Origin: Niebla homalea
Lineage: Eukaryota > Ascomycota > Lecanoromycetes > Lecanorales > Ramalinaceae
Direction: 5' to 3'
DNA: 64,000 bases
Assembly (NCBI GenBank): GCA_019925105.1
Contig: JAHGAU010000001.1
Span: 1,178,001-1,242,000, forward strand
The translations under genes were made by a program, and so were the position numbers. The notes below the pieces were generated by a model that did not search any database, had not been told where the DNA came from, and worked only from the letters and a program-made list of their open reading frames with translations. This document shows, piece after piece, positions 24,951 through 36,480 of this stretch. How positions within the stretch are numbered: position 1 is the first letter of the stretch; the number at the start of each line of letters is the position of its first letter.

Positions 24951-25326
24951 AATACCAGGGCGGTATAAAAGGCGATACTATATTGGTCGGTAAAATCGTA
25001 TAAATAAAATAATAATAATATATATATTAATAAAGATATTTAATGGTATAATCGGAATTCTAAAATTTTAATATTAAATAAACCCGTAAAATAATAAAAA
25101 AGTAATAGGTTTAAAAATAACCTTTAAGTAAATTCGGTCGTAATATTATAGGTTTTCTTAAAAAAAGCATATAAATAAATTCTTACTTTTTAAATGGCCG
25201 TAAATGCTCTTAACCCTTAAGACGTAAATAAAGGCTAGGTAGATACCGGTTTTTATTCCTAACGTTATAGATATCGGGTTTTTTACGGTTATTAATAAAG
25301 CTAAATGGCCGAGTATTAAGGAACGC

Positions 25327-25349
25327 CGGAATTAACTCAGCTAGATCCG
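25327..25349 (+). other. LINE 3' stem-loop
   Basis: An inverted repeat (outer CGGA/TCCG, inner TAGCT/AGCTA) sits about 10 bp before the (ATCA)n tail. In this copy the first inner arm has a RIP change (TAACT). The same structure is present in the other copies at 26473-26495 (minus), 29909-29931, 35558-35580 and 63210-63232. Its place next to the tail suggests the RT recognises it at the RNA 3' end. This is inference from LINE biology. Confidence 0.6.
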
Positions 25350-25389
25350 TAATATAAATCAATCAATCAATCAATTAAGTTAATTTAAT

Positions 25390-25990
25390 TTAATATTAAT
25401 AATTTAATTTATTTAAAGTTATATTATAGATATAATATTTTTAATATTGAAAATTATAAGCTATATTAATAATATACCGGACCTTTTATTATAATTAAGA
25501 AAATCAGTTATTTTATATATAAATTTAAATTATCCGTTAATATAAAAATAATGCCGGTTATTTTAATTAATATACTTAAGTTAATTAATAACCCAATAAA
25601 AAATATTTTTAATTAATAGCTTAATTATAACGTACCGCCCGTACTTAAAGTAAATTCTAAGAATAAAAAAGAGTATATTATTAAAAGAATTATTCATAAA
25701 GAAAAAGATAATAAATATTCAATTAAATGAACTACTTAAAACGTGAAATATAATAGTAAGTTTCCGTTATTAAAGTTATACTTAGACTTACTACGTAAAT
25801 TCCATGTTACGTACCCTGAATTTAATAACGTTATTATTACCCGCCGTGGCAGACTTCGTATTTAAGGTACTATTATTTTATCGCAATTACCGGCGTTTAC
25901 CGAAGTAATACCCTTATCGTTTATTAATATTCCTTATACGTTCCGTTTTAAGCGTAATTATAACCGTCCGCGTAAAATTAAATAAGATTT
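25390..25990 (+). pseudogene. Chromovirus integrase C-terminus with GPF motif and chromodomain
   Basis: Downstream of LINE A the plus frame reads TGPFIIIIKKISY, the GPY/F module of Ty3/Gypsy integrases, then MPVILI and PPVLKV. A chromodomain-like stretch follows (KKEYIIKRIIHKE, YSIKW, LLRKFHVTYPE). In chromoviruses this domain follows the integrase and steers insertion to heterochromatin. The last ~240 bp (about 25740-25983) are only lightly mutated and nearly open, and the frame ends at a TAA near 25983. It is the tail of the integrase at 18380-19588, split by LINE A. Confidence 0.78.
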
Positions 25991-26106
25991 TAATATAAGA
26001 GTATAAGTTATAGGGAATATAACGTATTATTAAGCATTAATATTTATATTGGTATATTAAGGTAAACGTTATTATAAATAATAACCTTTTTTCTTTTAAT
26101 AATATT

Positions 26107-26272
26107 TATTATATATATATATAGTATAAAGGATATTAAAGAGTATTTATAAATGTAGGACACTCTTTATACGTAGAGGACAGATAATCCTTAGGATCTT
26201 ATCTGCATTCAGGTAGAATTATCATTCATATATTATCACACTTTTTGGTCCATACACCAACAATTATTTTAA
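26107..26272 (+). repeat. Solo LTR (LTR family L1), 166 bp
   Basis: This matches the reverse complement of the solo LTR at 39365-39520, including TAGGACACTCTTTATACGTA, ATCCTTAGGATC and CCATACACCAACA. The left ~45 bp are RIP-mutated to an AT run whose positions still fit the ancestral text, and the right two-thirds are spared. The flanks ATATT and ATTAT do not form a clean 5-bp duplication. Confidence 0.68.
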
Positions 26273-26299
26273 GGTTAAAATAATTTAATTTAAGTATAA

Positions 26300-26434
26300 A
26301 GCAAGTTAAATGGTGAAATTAAAATAAAGAGATTTAAAGAAATAAGAAGAAATAAAAAAGATAAATAAGTAAAAAGGATAAAATAAACGGTTATACCGTA
26401 AGATTATTAAATAAGTAAATAATCGGACGTTACC
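26300..26434. repeat. Outer left arm of a long inverted repeat
   Basis: The segment up to the LINE C target site is complementary in inverted order to about 36350-36480. For example ATAATCGGACGTTAC here corresponds to GTAACGTCTAATTAT on the right. The match becomes hard to judge to the left of 26300 because of the extreme AT content. Confidence 0.6.
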
Positions 26435-26449
26435 TTTAATATTTTATTT

Positions 26450-29400
26450 GATTGATTGATTGATTTATACTACGGATCTAGTTAAGTTAATTCCGGCGTT
26501 CCTTAATACGCGGCTTTTTAACCTTGCTAGTAACCGTAAAAACCTAATACTTATAACGTTAAGGTAAAAACCGGCGTTTATTAAGCCTTTATCCTCTATC
26601 CCTTAAGGTAAAGGATATTAATAGTTATTTAAAGAATAATAATCTATTTATATACTTCTTATATTTTAATTTTTCTAAGAAAATCTGTAATATTATAACC
26701 GTATCCTTATAAAGGCTATTTTTAAACTTATTATTTTTTTATTCCTTTATATATTTATATTACTTTAATTTTACGTAGCGTTTTTAAATATCCTTATTAA
26801 TATTTACGTACTTAATATATACCCCTTTTATATTATTATTGCCGTTAACTTTTTTAAAAACTTTTAATAAACGTTTATTATTATATTTTTATAATTATAA
26901 AAGATATTTTCCGGTTTATATAATTAATATAACCGGTTTCCGCTTTTCTTTTTCTTCCTTAATTAATAATAAACCTTTTCTATAAGGTTTTTAATAACCT
27001 TATTTATCTTTATAACGAAATTAAACTATAATAATAATCCGGTAAATATTATAAATATAATAATTATTTAAATACTTTACTTTATAAATAATATTTAATA
27101 ATAATTATAAGTATTAACTTTTATAATAAATTTTAACTTAACTTCCGTAAATAAAAAATAAAAGATAAAAACGTATATAAGATTTTATTTTCTTTATTTA
27201 TATTTATATCCGGTATTTATTTAACTTCCGGTATATATAATAAATAAGGAGTAAGTTAAACCGTTTTTACCCGTCCGGAATTAAATTGTTAATACGTTAT
27301 TACCTATTTTTATAATATTATAATAGCGGAAATACTTATTAATAATCTTTTTATTATTAAGAATTAAGTAATAACGATTTTAAGGTATAAAGTCTTTATA
27401 TTTCCGTTAACGTTTAATTTATTTTATTATAATTTATAAAATAATTATTATAGCTTTTATTCTTTAAATCCTTTTAATTTTAATCTCTTTTATATTTAAC
27501 GGAAGTTTATATACGTTTAAATTGATTTCCAGGATATTAATAAAATTAATTTTTTTTAACTTATTTTTACTTTATTTTAATAGGAAAAAGGATAAGTATT
27601 TTTAATTTATTCTTTTTAACTTAAGGCTTATTAAAATTCTAACGGATTCACCCGTTTCCTATTATTATAATTAAATATATATATTTTTTTAACCTTATTT
27701 AAGCGATTATTTAATTTAATAAAACCTCGATTAACGGTATAAAAACCTTAAACTTTAATATCGGAATAAGGATTACTTTATAAGTATTATTAATTACTCT
27801 TAAATACCGATTCTAGACTTTCTATAATATTTAAATAAGCTTTTTTTTATATCCCGGAATACTTTTAAATATATATTAAATAACTATAATATATATTATA
27901 ATTAACTTTATTATAACTTAATAAATAATCCGGGCCTTTTATAACGTAACTTTTTATATCGATATAACGAGATAAATAAGGTTTTTTTCTTATAAAGTTA
28001 TTTTCTTTTAAACTTTTTTTATATAATTCTATAATTAAGTTTCCTATTTATTTAAAAATTAAAGACTTTAATATTAATATCCGGCTTTACCGTAATTTTA
28101 CTTAAGTTTATTATAATTATTATATTATATAACTTCGGACTTTTAATTATATAAATAAACTTATATTTATATAATATAAATTAAGCCTTATATATTCTTA
28201 TTTATTAAAGATAGACTTTATAAGTTTATTTTAATTTTAAATAATTTATACGTATAAAGGTATTATAAATTAAAAGGTAAAGGTCGTTAATAAAGTCTTT
28301 AATTTAAACCTTTTATTTTAGCTTAATAAACTTTTTAATTAATAAACCGTTAAAGAATAAGAATAATATAGAAGAAATAAGCGATTTTTAAGGAATCCTT
28401 ATTATAACGGGCTTTATTAAGCTTATTTCTTATTTTAAATTAATTAATATAACTTAATCGCTTAAGAAATTCTTTATTTATTTAATTAAAAAAAGTAATA
28501 TCCTTTTTTTCCTTAAGTTATATAATAACCTTTAATAATTTATTTTATTAAAGGTATTTATAATATTGAAAAAAAGAAAACTTATAATATATTTCTTCCC
28601 GTAACCTTATATTATATATATGCCGTTAATTAATCCTTTAAGGGCTATTTTTATTAACCGATTTCTTTTTATTTTTATTTATTAATCGGGGAAAAGTCCG
28701 TAATTCTTTATATAATTATTAAGGATCTTTATTATTACCGTTTTTAAAGCTTTCCTTAATATATAAAGGAATATAATAAATCTATAAAACTTTACCTTAA
28801 AGTAATCCGGCTTAATAAGCTTCTTAAGGATAATTACCTTCGCTTTTTTAAACTTACGTAAATAATAACCGACGTTAAAATATACTTAAAAAAATAAATA
28901 AAGATCCTTTTAAACGGCAATATTATTATTAATAAGAATTTATTAAGGATTTTATTTAATCCCGGGGCTTTATCCTTTTTTAATTTATTAATTACTTTAA
29001 TTATTATATCTTATATTATTATTTTATTTATTAATACGGGGTTAAAGTATATAACGCCGTTAATATCGTTTAAGTTAACTTTTAACGGAAAGGGGAAAAA
29101 TGCTTCTTTAAGGACCTTAATTTTATTATTAAAAATATTAATTAATATATTATTAAATCTTTTCAAAGGCGGGAATTTAAGGATAAGCTTTAATTTCTTA
29201 TTTTATTCTTTATTATACTTTATTAACTTTTAAATATTATAAGGTAAAATTATTAAGTTATATACCGTAAACTAAAAATATATTTATTTAACCTTTTTAA
29301 TGGTTTTCTCCTTTTTTTTTTAAGTAACCTTTAATTAATTAATTATTTCTTAATTTTTATACTTAAAAGTTTATTTTATTAAGCTTTTCGTCTTTATAAT

Positions 29401-32400
29401 TACGGTTATATACCCTTTATTTTAATAAGTTTTAACTCTTTAAGAAAATTTTATTATTAAAATTATCTTATTAATTATTTTATTTAATACCTTTATTATT
29501 TACTTTATAAAAAGGTTAATCCGGTCTTTATTATTTAATTAAGGGAGGTCCGTAAACTATATTATTGTTTCCTTTACTTTCTTATAAACTTTTATTACCT
29601 TAACCGTTTTCTACGTTCTTTTTACCGGTAATAATAAGGTTATGAAATTTTAGCATTGGACAGACCCGTGGGGTGACGGAAGAGCAACAGGTCCAGGGGC
29701 AACCCTTAAGTGGATTCAGTCGTGGTATTATGGGTTTTCTTGGAAAAGGCGTATGAATAGATTCCTACTCTCTAGACGGCCGTGGATGCTCTTAGCCCTT
29801 AAGACGTAAGTGGAGGCTGGGTAGACACCGGTTTTTATTCCTGACGTTATGGATATCGGGTTTTTTGCGGTTACTAATAAGGCCAAATGGCCGAGTATTA
29901 GGGAACGCCGGAATTAGCTCAGCTAGATCCGTAGTATAAATCAATCAATCAATCAATAATAAGGTTATATTAACGGTTTAATTTAAAGTTATTTATATTA
30001 ATATATAATCCGAGTTATATTTTAAGTCCTTTTATAGTTTATATATTATAACCTCGCCGGTAACTTTTTCCGTATTAAAGATTAAATTAATTATCGTTTT
30101 AAACTTATAACTTTTTTATATAATAATCCTTTATAATATTAATAATAAGAAATTAACTTAAGCGGTAATTATTAATAAATCGTTTAATTTAATATAATTT
30201 ATTATACGTTTTTCTTTATTTTATATATAATAATATAAATTAAAATCTTTAAGTAATATATATTTACTTAAAATAATTAAAACCTTTTTAAATAATAATA
30301 TTATAAATAATCCCTCCTTATTAATTAACGACGGGTTATATACGTTATAAATATTAAGGTCGTTTTTTAAGTCCCCTTTTTTCATAATACGGAATATATA
30401 AAGGTTTTTACCGTAATAAGTAATATCTTAACTATTTACGTTAAGCCGCTTATTTATAAAAAAGTATATTCTGGTTATCTTATTTTCCTTAAAGGTTAAA
30501 TAAAACCCCTTTCCCGGGTTAATAAATAAATATATATATAAATTATACGGTAATTCTTATATTATTATAATATTAATATCCTTAACTTCTTTAAACTTAA
30601 ATATTAATATTATTACTTTAATTTTTTTATTATAAACGTTATATTATATTATTCTTAAGAACGTTAATATATTATATATTAACCTTTATAAAAACTCTTT
30701 TATTTATACCCGTTTAAATTACGGATTTCTTATTAAAGTTAAGTATTTTTTAACTTAATATTTTCCTGGTTATTATTAAAGACATAAAATAATTAACCCT
30801 TAAAGTTAAAATTATAAAGAATTTCTTTTTCTTTATTTTATCCGTTATTATTATTTATCTTTTATTATTTAATTAATTAAGTTTATATTTTAAGGTTATT
30901 TTTAATTAGTCCGTTAAATTAATTCCGTATATATTATACCGTTAAATTTTCGCGGTTATCTAAGTTTTTTTATATTTAATCTCCTTAACTCTTATTATAT
31001 ATTTAGAATCCTATATTAAGTATTCCTTCTTATTATATATAATATATTTAAATATGTTTTTTATAAGCTTCTTAATTATTAACTTTATATATTTATAAGT
31101 ATTATAATTTTTAACGTAAACCGTATATTTTATAATATTAAGGTATTTTATAATAATATATTTATAACCTTAATATTTAAAATATTAATAAATATCCGCC
31201 ATTTTATTTTATAATTAAGTTATTTTAAAAGATCCCTTTTCAGTAATCCTTTTATTTAAAACGTTATTATATATCTTTATTAACGTTACGCTTAATATAA
31301 TAATAAAATATTTCTTTATACGTTTTAAGGAGTTAAATCTCCTTATTATTAAAAGAAACCTATAGTTAATAATCTTAAATTTTAAGTAAAAAACTATATT
31401 CTCCTTTTTTATATTTTTTAATATAACCTTTTTTTCGGTTTTTATAAAATATAATAGGTATATTTTATTTATTATAATAATAAACGATTATTTTAAAACC
31501 TTAACCGATTTATATTTTCCCTTATTAATTTAAACCTTAAATCTTTTTAAGCTTTTTTTTATTTTTAACGACGTTATATTAAGGAAAATATTTTTATTTT
31601 ATAATTTATATATTACGATAATTTATTTTTTTAATAATTCCGTTATTACCTTAAAAGCCTTTATTAATTATAACGGATTTACTTCTATAATTACGTTTTT
31701 CTTTTTATTATTAAATAAGCGGATTATTATTATCCTCGCCTTTTTTAATACGGTTACCTTTTCCTCCGTTATCCTTTTATTCTCTGCCGCGGGTACCCCC
31801 TTTATTACCCTTATCGTCCAGCTTTCTTTTACTTAAAAGGCTATTACCTTTATACCTTTACTTCGTACCCTTAATTTTAAGCCGCTATCTTTATTTTTTA
31901 TTCACGCTTTTACTCCCGCCCCTTAAAAACTTTATAAACGCTTTACTTCCTTTAATTTTATTTTTACTTTTATATAAAAGTCCCTTATACTTTTTAATCC
32001 AATCTATAATATTAATTAGGTCTTTAACGTAATATCCTTTTATTTTACTATAAGGAGTCCTTCTAGGGTTTTTACCGTTTCCTTTACCGCCCTTTTATCC
32101 TTATTTACCGGGCGACGTATTATCTCCGCTTTTTATTTTTAATCTTTTAAGGTTTTATTTTCTTTATTAATTTTATTTCTTTTTTATATACTTTTAATAG
32201 TACTTTTATTGTGGTCTTCCCGTTTTTTCCTTCCGCTTATATTCTTTATTATTAATACCGTATCGGCCTTTTTACCCCCTTATTTACCTATTATCTCCGT
32301 ATTATTATTACGCGTTTTACGCGTTTTAATACGCGTATTTTATTAACCTTAATTTCTTTATTTATTTTAAGTATTATCCGGCTTATTATTATTATATTGC

Positions 32401-32597
32401 CCGTACGTATTATCGCCGTTTCTATTAATATAAGCTATTTACCCGTTTATTACCTTATTTTTAATTATTACGTTACTTCCACTTATCGTACTTAATATAC
32501 TTCCCTCACTATTACTAAAATTATGCATATACGCATCGTTTTGGACCTCTGGGGTCCCTTTGTTCATCGCCATTGCCAAGGATCCCGACCTTACCCG
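26450..32597 (-). mobile_element. LINE C, full-length minus-strand LINE
   Basis: The minus-strand ORF1 ATG is at 32573, 24 bp inside the right end. The left end is the reversed tail (TGAT)n. The flanking duplication is a perfect 15 bp, TTTAATATTTTATTT (26435-26449 and 32598-32612). Without the nested 311-bp LINE fragment and its duplication the element is 5,823 bp, close to LINE A (5,773) and LINE B (5,798). It is heavily RIP-mutated except for the first ~90 bp at the 5' end (about 32510-32597) and scattered GC-rich patches near 31730-32330. It is inserted in the left arm of the long inverted repeat. Confidence 0.88.
29644..29954 (+). mobile_element. 5'-truncated LINE fragment, 311 bp, not RIP-mutated
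   Basis: This is the last 311 bp of the LINE family, including the 3' stem-loop and (ATCA)n tail, inserted in LINE C in the opposite orientation. A perfect 14-bp duplication AATAATAAGGTTAT flanks it (29630-29643 and 29955-29968). It keeps CpA and TpG (for example GGACAGACCCGTGGGGTGAC near its start), so it gives the unmutated sequence of the LINE A 3' end. Either it is younger than LINE C's mutation or it was too short for RIP. Confidence 0.9.
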
Positions 32598-32612
32598 TTT
32601 AATATTTTATTT

Positions 32613-33544
32613 ATTAACGGAATTAATTAAGACGGAACTCAATAAAGATAATAAATAATATTATTACGTTTAAAAGGAACCCTTTTTAATATATTTTTAA
32701 AAACGCCCTTATTGGAACAATTATACGTAAGGTATTAAAAGGATATAAAAACGTATTTTATTTATAAGTAAATTGATATGGGAACTGTCATGGACAGTGT
32801 CCTTACAGGGGAGGCTTGAGGCATTGATTAGTATAGGACACTCTTTTGTACGTAGAGGACAGGATCCTTAGGATCCCATCCGCTTTGAGGTAGATACCAT
32901 CAATCATACCATACGACCCATACCTTACTTTAGACACTGTCCATATCAAAAATATAGCTTTAAGGGTATTTAATATATTAATTAATTAAAAAAAAAAGCA
33001 TATAAATAAATAAAAATAAATATTAAAAGTTGAAATAAGGAATATACCTTTATAAAATATTATTAAGTATAATATTAAACGTTAAAGGAAGTAATATAAA
33101 AGTAAAAAAGCTATCCGAAGAGTCATTAACGATTATTTTATTATTTTTTTTCTCTTTTTATTTTCTTAAAAATACCTTTTACATATAATCCGTAATAATA
33201 ATAATTAAGATAAAATACTATGTCCCTTTATTACCTTCTTAAGATTAATGTAATAAATTAATATAAAAATAATATTAATAGACGGATATAAGTTATATAA
33301 TTACGTATAATACTTTTTTAAATACGTTAACGAGAAAGATATAAAATTTTATAAAATAAAATTTAAATAAAGTTTATTTAATAATTTACTTAAAACGTAC
33401 CCAACGTTATATAACGAACCTACTTAAGATATACTTAATAACGGCAAGATTAAAAGAGAAATTGAAAATATATAAATAGAAAAGTAAAATAAAAAGTAAC
33501 CGGTTATAAGTTCCGATCCTTATAAAGGGCGGTATTTATAATCA
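32613..33544. repeat. Left arm of the long inverted repeat (split by a solo LTR)
   Basis: Excluding the solo LTR at 32774-32948, this segment is the inverted complement of 34291-34312 plus 35620-36350. Clear anchors are AATACGTTAACG (33324-33335) against CGTTAACGTATT, and GACGGAACTCAATAAAG against CTTTATTAAGTTCCGTC. Differences are mostly transitions. The innermost anchor AAAGGGCGGTATTTATAATC ends at 33544. Confidence 0.72.
32774..32948 (+). repeat. Solo LTR-like insertion (L1-related), 175 bp
   Basis: The segment begins TGATATGGGAACTG and ends CAGTGTCCATATCA, with short inverted termini. It shares the L1 core (GGACACTCTTTT, TACGTAGAGGACAG, ATCCTTAGGATC) with 26107-26272 and 39365-39520. The flanks TAAAT and AAAAT agree at 4 of 5 bases. 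It interrupts the inverted-repeat arm, whose match resumes on both sides, confirming the ends. It is not RIP-mutated. Confidence 0.75.
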
Positions 33545-33797
33545 GAAAAGATGGGAAGGGATGAAAGAGCAAAAGTAATGAAATAGCAGGTAGTAATGGA
33601 GTGTAATTAAAGATAAGCCGCAGCCCCTATATAAGTTAATAAGGTATAGATTACTTATTATAGTAATCCGTTATACTTTTCCTTTTTAAAGTATATATAA
33701 ATCGATTTTACCCTTAATTAACTTTTTTAATATTTCTATTCCTTTATATATTTATCCGTAAATTTTATATCTTTTATACTTTCTTTTTTTTTAACTT
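33545..33797 (-). repeat. A-repeat copy 1
   Basis: A ~250-bp repeat beginning GAAAAGATGGGAAGGG. Other copies lie at 43543-43792 (same orientation) and 44286-44538 and 44670-44918 (opposite). Its left part is unmutated and its right part RIP-mutated. It lies in the centre of the long inverted repeat. Function unknown. Confidence 0.65.
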
Positions 33798-34290
33798 CCT
33801 TTATAATAAAATATTATCCTTAATATTATTTTATTTTAAATTAAATTATATTTATCTATATATATTTTAATTATATATATACCGCTTATAATATCTTTTT
33901 AATAATTTAAATTATTATAAATATAAAAGTTAAAAAGATATTAATACGGTAATAATTTATTTTTATTCCTTTTATAATAAAATTTTCTCCTTTAATATTA
34001 CGTATTATAGTTAAGTAATTCTTATCCTTTAATATTATTTATATACGTATTTATTTACTCCTTTTATAGCCTTATTTTTAAATCTTATTTAATAATAATG
34101 AATAAATATATTAAAACTTAATTTTCTAAAGGGTAACCCTTTTTTATTATTTTAATTTAGTAATAATAGCGATATCGGTACTTTTTATTTATTTATTTTA
34201 AGGCTTAAATTACTTATATCTATATCTTCCCTAAATATAATATATTTAGTCCGTTTAAGGGTATAACGCGCCTTATTCCGTTTATTAAAA
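33798..34290. repeat. Central spacer of the inverted repeat, also found inverted at 43795-44285
   Basis: About 490 bp of AT-rich sequence whose reverse complement matches 43795-44285 (for example TTATTCCGTTTATTAAAAGAT against ATCTTTTAATAAGCGGAATAA). Together with the adjacent A-repeat it forms one mobile or duplicated unit present twice in the window. No ORF. Confidence 0.6.
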
Positions 34291-34312
34291 GATTATAAAT
34301 ACTGCCCTTTAT

Positions 34313-35603
34313 GCCGCCGATCGAGGTCTTATTGGATTAAATAGTCGCCCAGGCAAGGCTGAAGAGATGCACATACCCAGTTACGATAGTAGGAAACGGG
34401 CGGATCCGCCAGAATCTTAGCAAGCTTAGAGCCAAAGGGAGTAAACTAAAGATACTTATCCCCCCTCCTACTAAAATAAAGCAGGAATAAGTTAAGAAGG
34501 AAATTAACTTTACCGGTATCCCGAAAATTAACTTAAGTAGGTATAAATTCCCGCCAGGCATAAGAAAAACCGAGACTAAAAGGATTTAAAGAGTAAAAGC
34601 TATAATAATTACCTTATAAGTTACAATAAAGTAAACTAAACGTTAACGGAAGTATAAGGACTTTATACTTTAAGGTTATTGTTACTTAACTTTTAACGAT
34701 AAAAAGATTATTAATAAATATTTCCGCTATTATAATATTATAAAGAAAAATAATAACGTATTAATAATTTAACTCTGAACGGGTAAAAACGGTTTAACTT
34801 ACTTTTTATTTATTATATATACCGGGGGCCGGATAAACGCCGGATATAAGTATAAATAAAAGAAATAGGATACCGTATATATCCTTATTTTTTATCCTTT
34901 ATTTACGGAAGTTAAATTAAGATTTATTATAAAAGTTAATATTTATAATTATTATTAAATATTATTTATAAAATAAGGTATCCGGGTAGTTATTAAGTTT
35001 ATAATATTTACCGGATTATTATTATAATTTAACTTCGCTATAAAAATAAATAAAATTATTAAAAACCTTACGGAAAAGGCCCGTTACCGGTTAAAGAAAA
35101 AAAAGAGAAGCGGAAACCGGTTATATTAATTATATAAACCGGAAAATATCTTTTATAGCCGTAAAAATATAATAATAAACGTTTATTAAAAGTCTTTAAA
35201 GGAGTTAACGGTAATAATAATATAAAAGGGGTATATATTAAGTACGTAAATATCGGTAAAAATATTTAAAAATATTATATAAGATTAAAGCAATATAAAT
35301 ATATAAAAAAACGGACGAATAACGAGCTTAAGGATAGTCCCTATAAGGATATAATTGTAATATTACGGATTTTCTTAAGGGAATTAAAATATAAAAAATA
35401 TATAAATAAATTATTACTCTTTAAACGGCTATTAATATCCTTTACCTTAAGGGATAAAGGGTAAAGGCCTGGTAAACGCCGGTTTTTACCCTAACGTTAT
35501 AAGTATCAGGTTTTTACGGTTACCAATAAGGCTAAAAGGCCGCGTATTAAGGAACGCCGGAATTAGCTTAGCTAGACCCGTAGTATAAATCAATCAATCA
35601 ATC
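34313..35603 (+). mobile_element. LINE D, 5'-truncated LINE, 1,291 bp
   Basis: This copy matches the last 1.3 kb of LINE B and is flanked by a perfect 16-bp duplication AAATACTGCCCTTTAT (34297-34312, 35604-35619). The first ~250 bp (34313-34560) are almost unmutated, while the rest is RIP-mutated. In the spared part a plus frame reads part of the ORF2 C-terminal region (GNGRIRQNLSKLRAKG, ILIPPPTKIK, FTGIPKINLSRYKFPPG), with a TAA at one Gln position. It ends with the 3' stem-loop and (ATCA)n. The 74-codon minus-strand frame at 34337-34561 is a shadow. Confidence 0.87.
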
Positions 35604-35619
35604 AAATACTGCCCTTTAT

Positions 35620-36480
35620 AAGGATCGGACCTTATAACCAGTCACTTTTTACCTTATTCCTTTATTTATATATTTCTGATATCTTTTTGGGTCCCGTTAT
35701 TATTAAACATATTTTAAATGAATTTATTATATAATTTTAAATTTATCTTAAAAAATTTCGGTTATTTAAGTAAACTTTATTTAAATTTTATTTTATAAAT
35801 TTTAGTATTTTTTTTCGTTAACGTATTTAAGATAATATTATATATAATTATATAATTTAAATTTATTTATTAACATTATTTTTATATTAATTTATTATAT
35901 TAATCTTAAAGAAATAATAAAGAAATATAATAATTTTTACAATTATTATTGTTTATATATTATTACTCAAGATATTAAATGAAAGAAAAATAATAATAAA
36001 TAAACTATTTATTAATCTTTAAATAACCCTTTAGCCTTTATATAAACTTTTTTAATACTTAATATTATACTTAATAATATTTATTAAAAATATATTCTTT
36101 ATTATAATTTTTAATATTTACCCTTATTTACTTATATGTTTTTCCCTTAATTAACTGGTATATTAGGTACCCTTAGGGCCGTGTTTACTTATAAATGAAA
36201 TACATTCATATATTCTCTTAATACTTTACGTATAATCGTTCTGATATAAATATTTTTAAAAGTATATTAAAAAAGGTTTTTTCTAAACGTAATAATATTA
36301 CTTATTATCTTTATTAAGTTCCGTCTTAACCGGTTTTATAAATAAGTAAAACGTTAACAGTAACGTCTAATTATTTATTTATTTATTAATCTTATTACGT
36401 GGTTATTTATTTTATTTTTTTCGCTTATTTATTTTTTCGATTTTTTCTTATTTTTTTAAATTTCCTTATTATTTTAATCT
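35620..36480. repeat. Right arm of the long inverted repeat
   Basis: This is the inverted complement of 32613-33544 (minus its solo LTR) and, beyond LINE C, of 26300-26434. Parts near 36150-36200 keep GC-rich text (GGTACCCTTAGGGCCGTG), where the left arm is RIP-mutated to AT. The whole structure looks like a palindromic element or inverted duplication with a ~745-bp centre. Confidence 0.7.

Larger units (their letters stand above)
19603..25375 (+). mobile_element. LINE A, full-length Tad-type non-LTR retrotransposon, 5,773 bp
   Basis: It starts 13 bp before the ATG of ORF1 and ends in a (ATCA)n tail, and both ends are flanked by the 14-bp duplication TAAGTTAATTTAAT (19589-19602, 25376-25389). 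Order on the plus strand: ORF1 with a zinc knuckle, AP endonuclease, reverse transcriptase, C-terminal region, 3' stem-loop and tail. This is the layout of Tad/I-like fungal LINEs. Homologous full-length copies are LINE B (50975-63251) and LINE C (26450-32597). Almost all CpA sites are lost and stops are frequent, so it is inactive. It sits inside a chromovirus integrase. Confidence 0.9.

Noticed and set aside
25300..25360. tRNA-like gene in LINE 3' end (ATGGCCGAGTATTA, TTAGCTCAGCTAG)
   Set aside because: Short resemblance to D-arm sequences only. The second motif is better explained as one arm pair of a conserved LINE hairpin.
34337..34561. 74-codon minus-strand open frame
   Set aside because: Antisense to the spared plus-strand ORF2 segment of LINE D.
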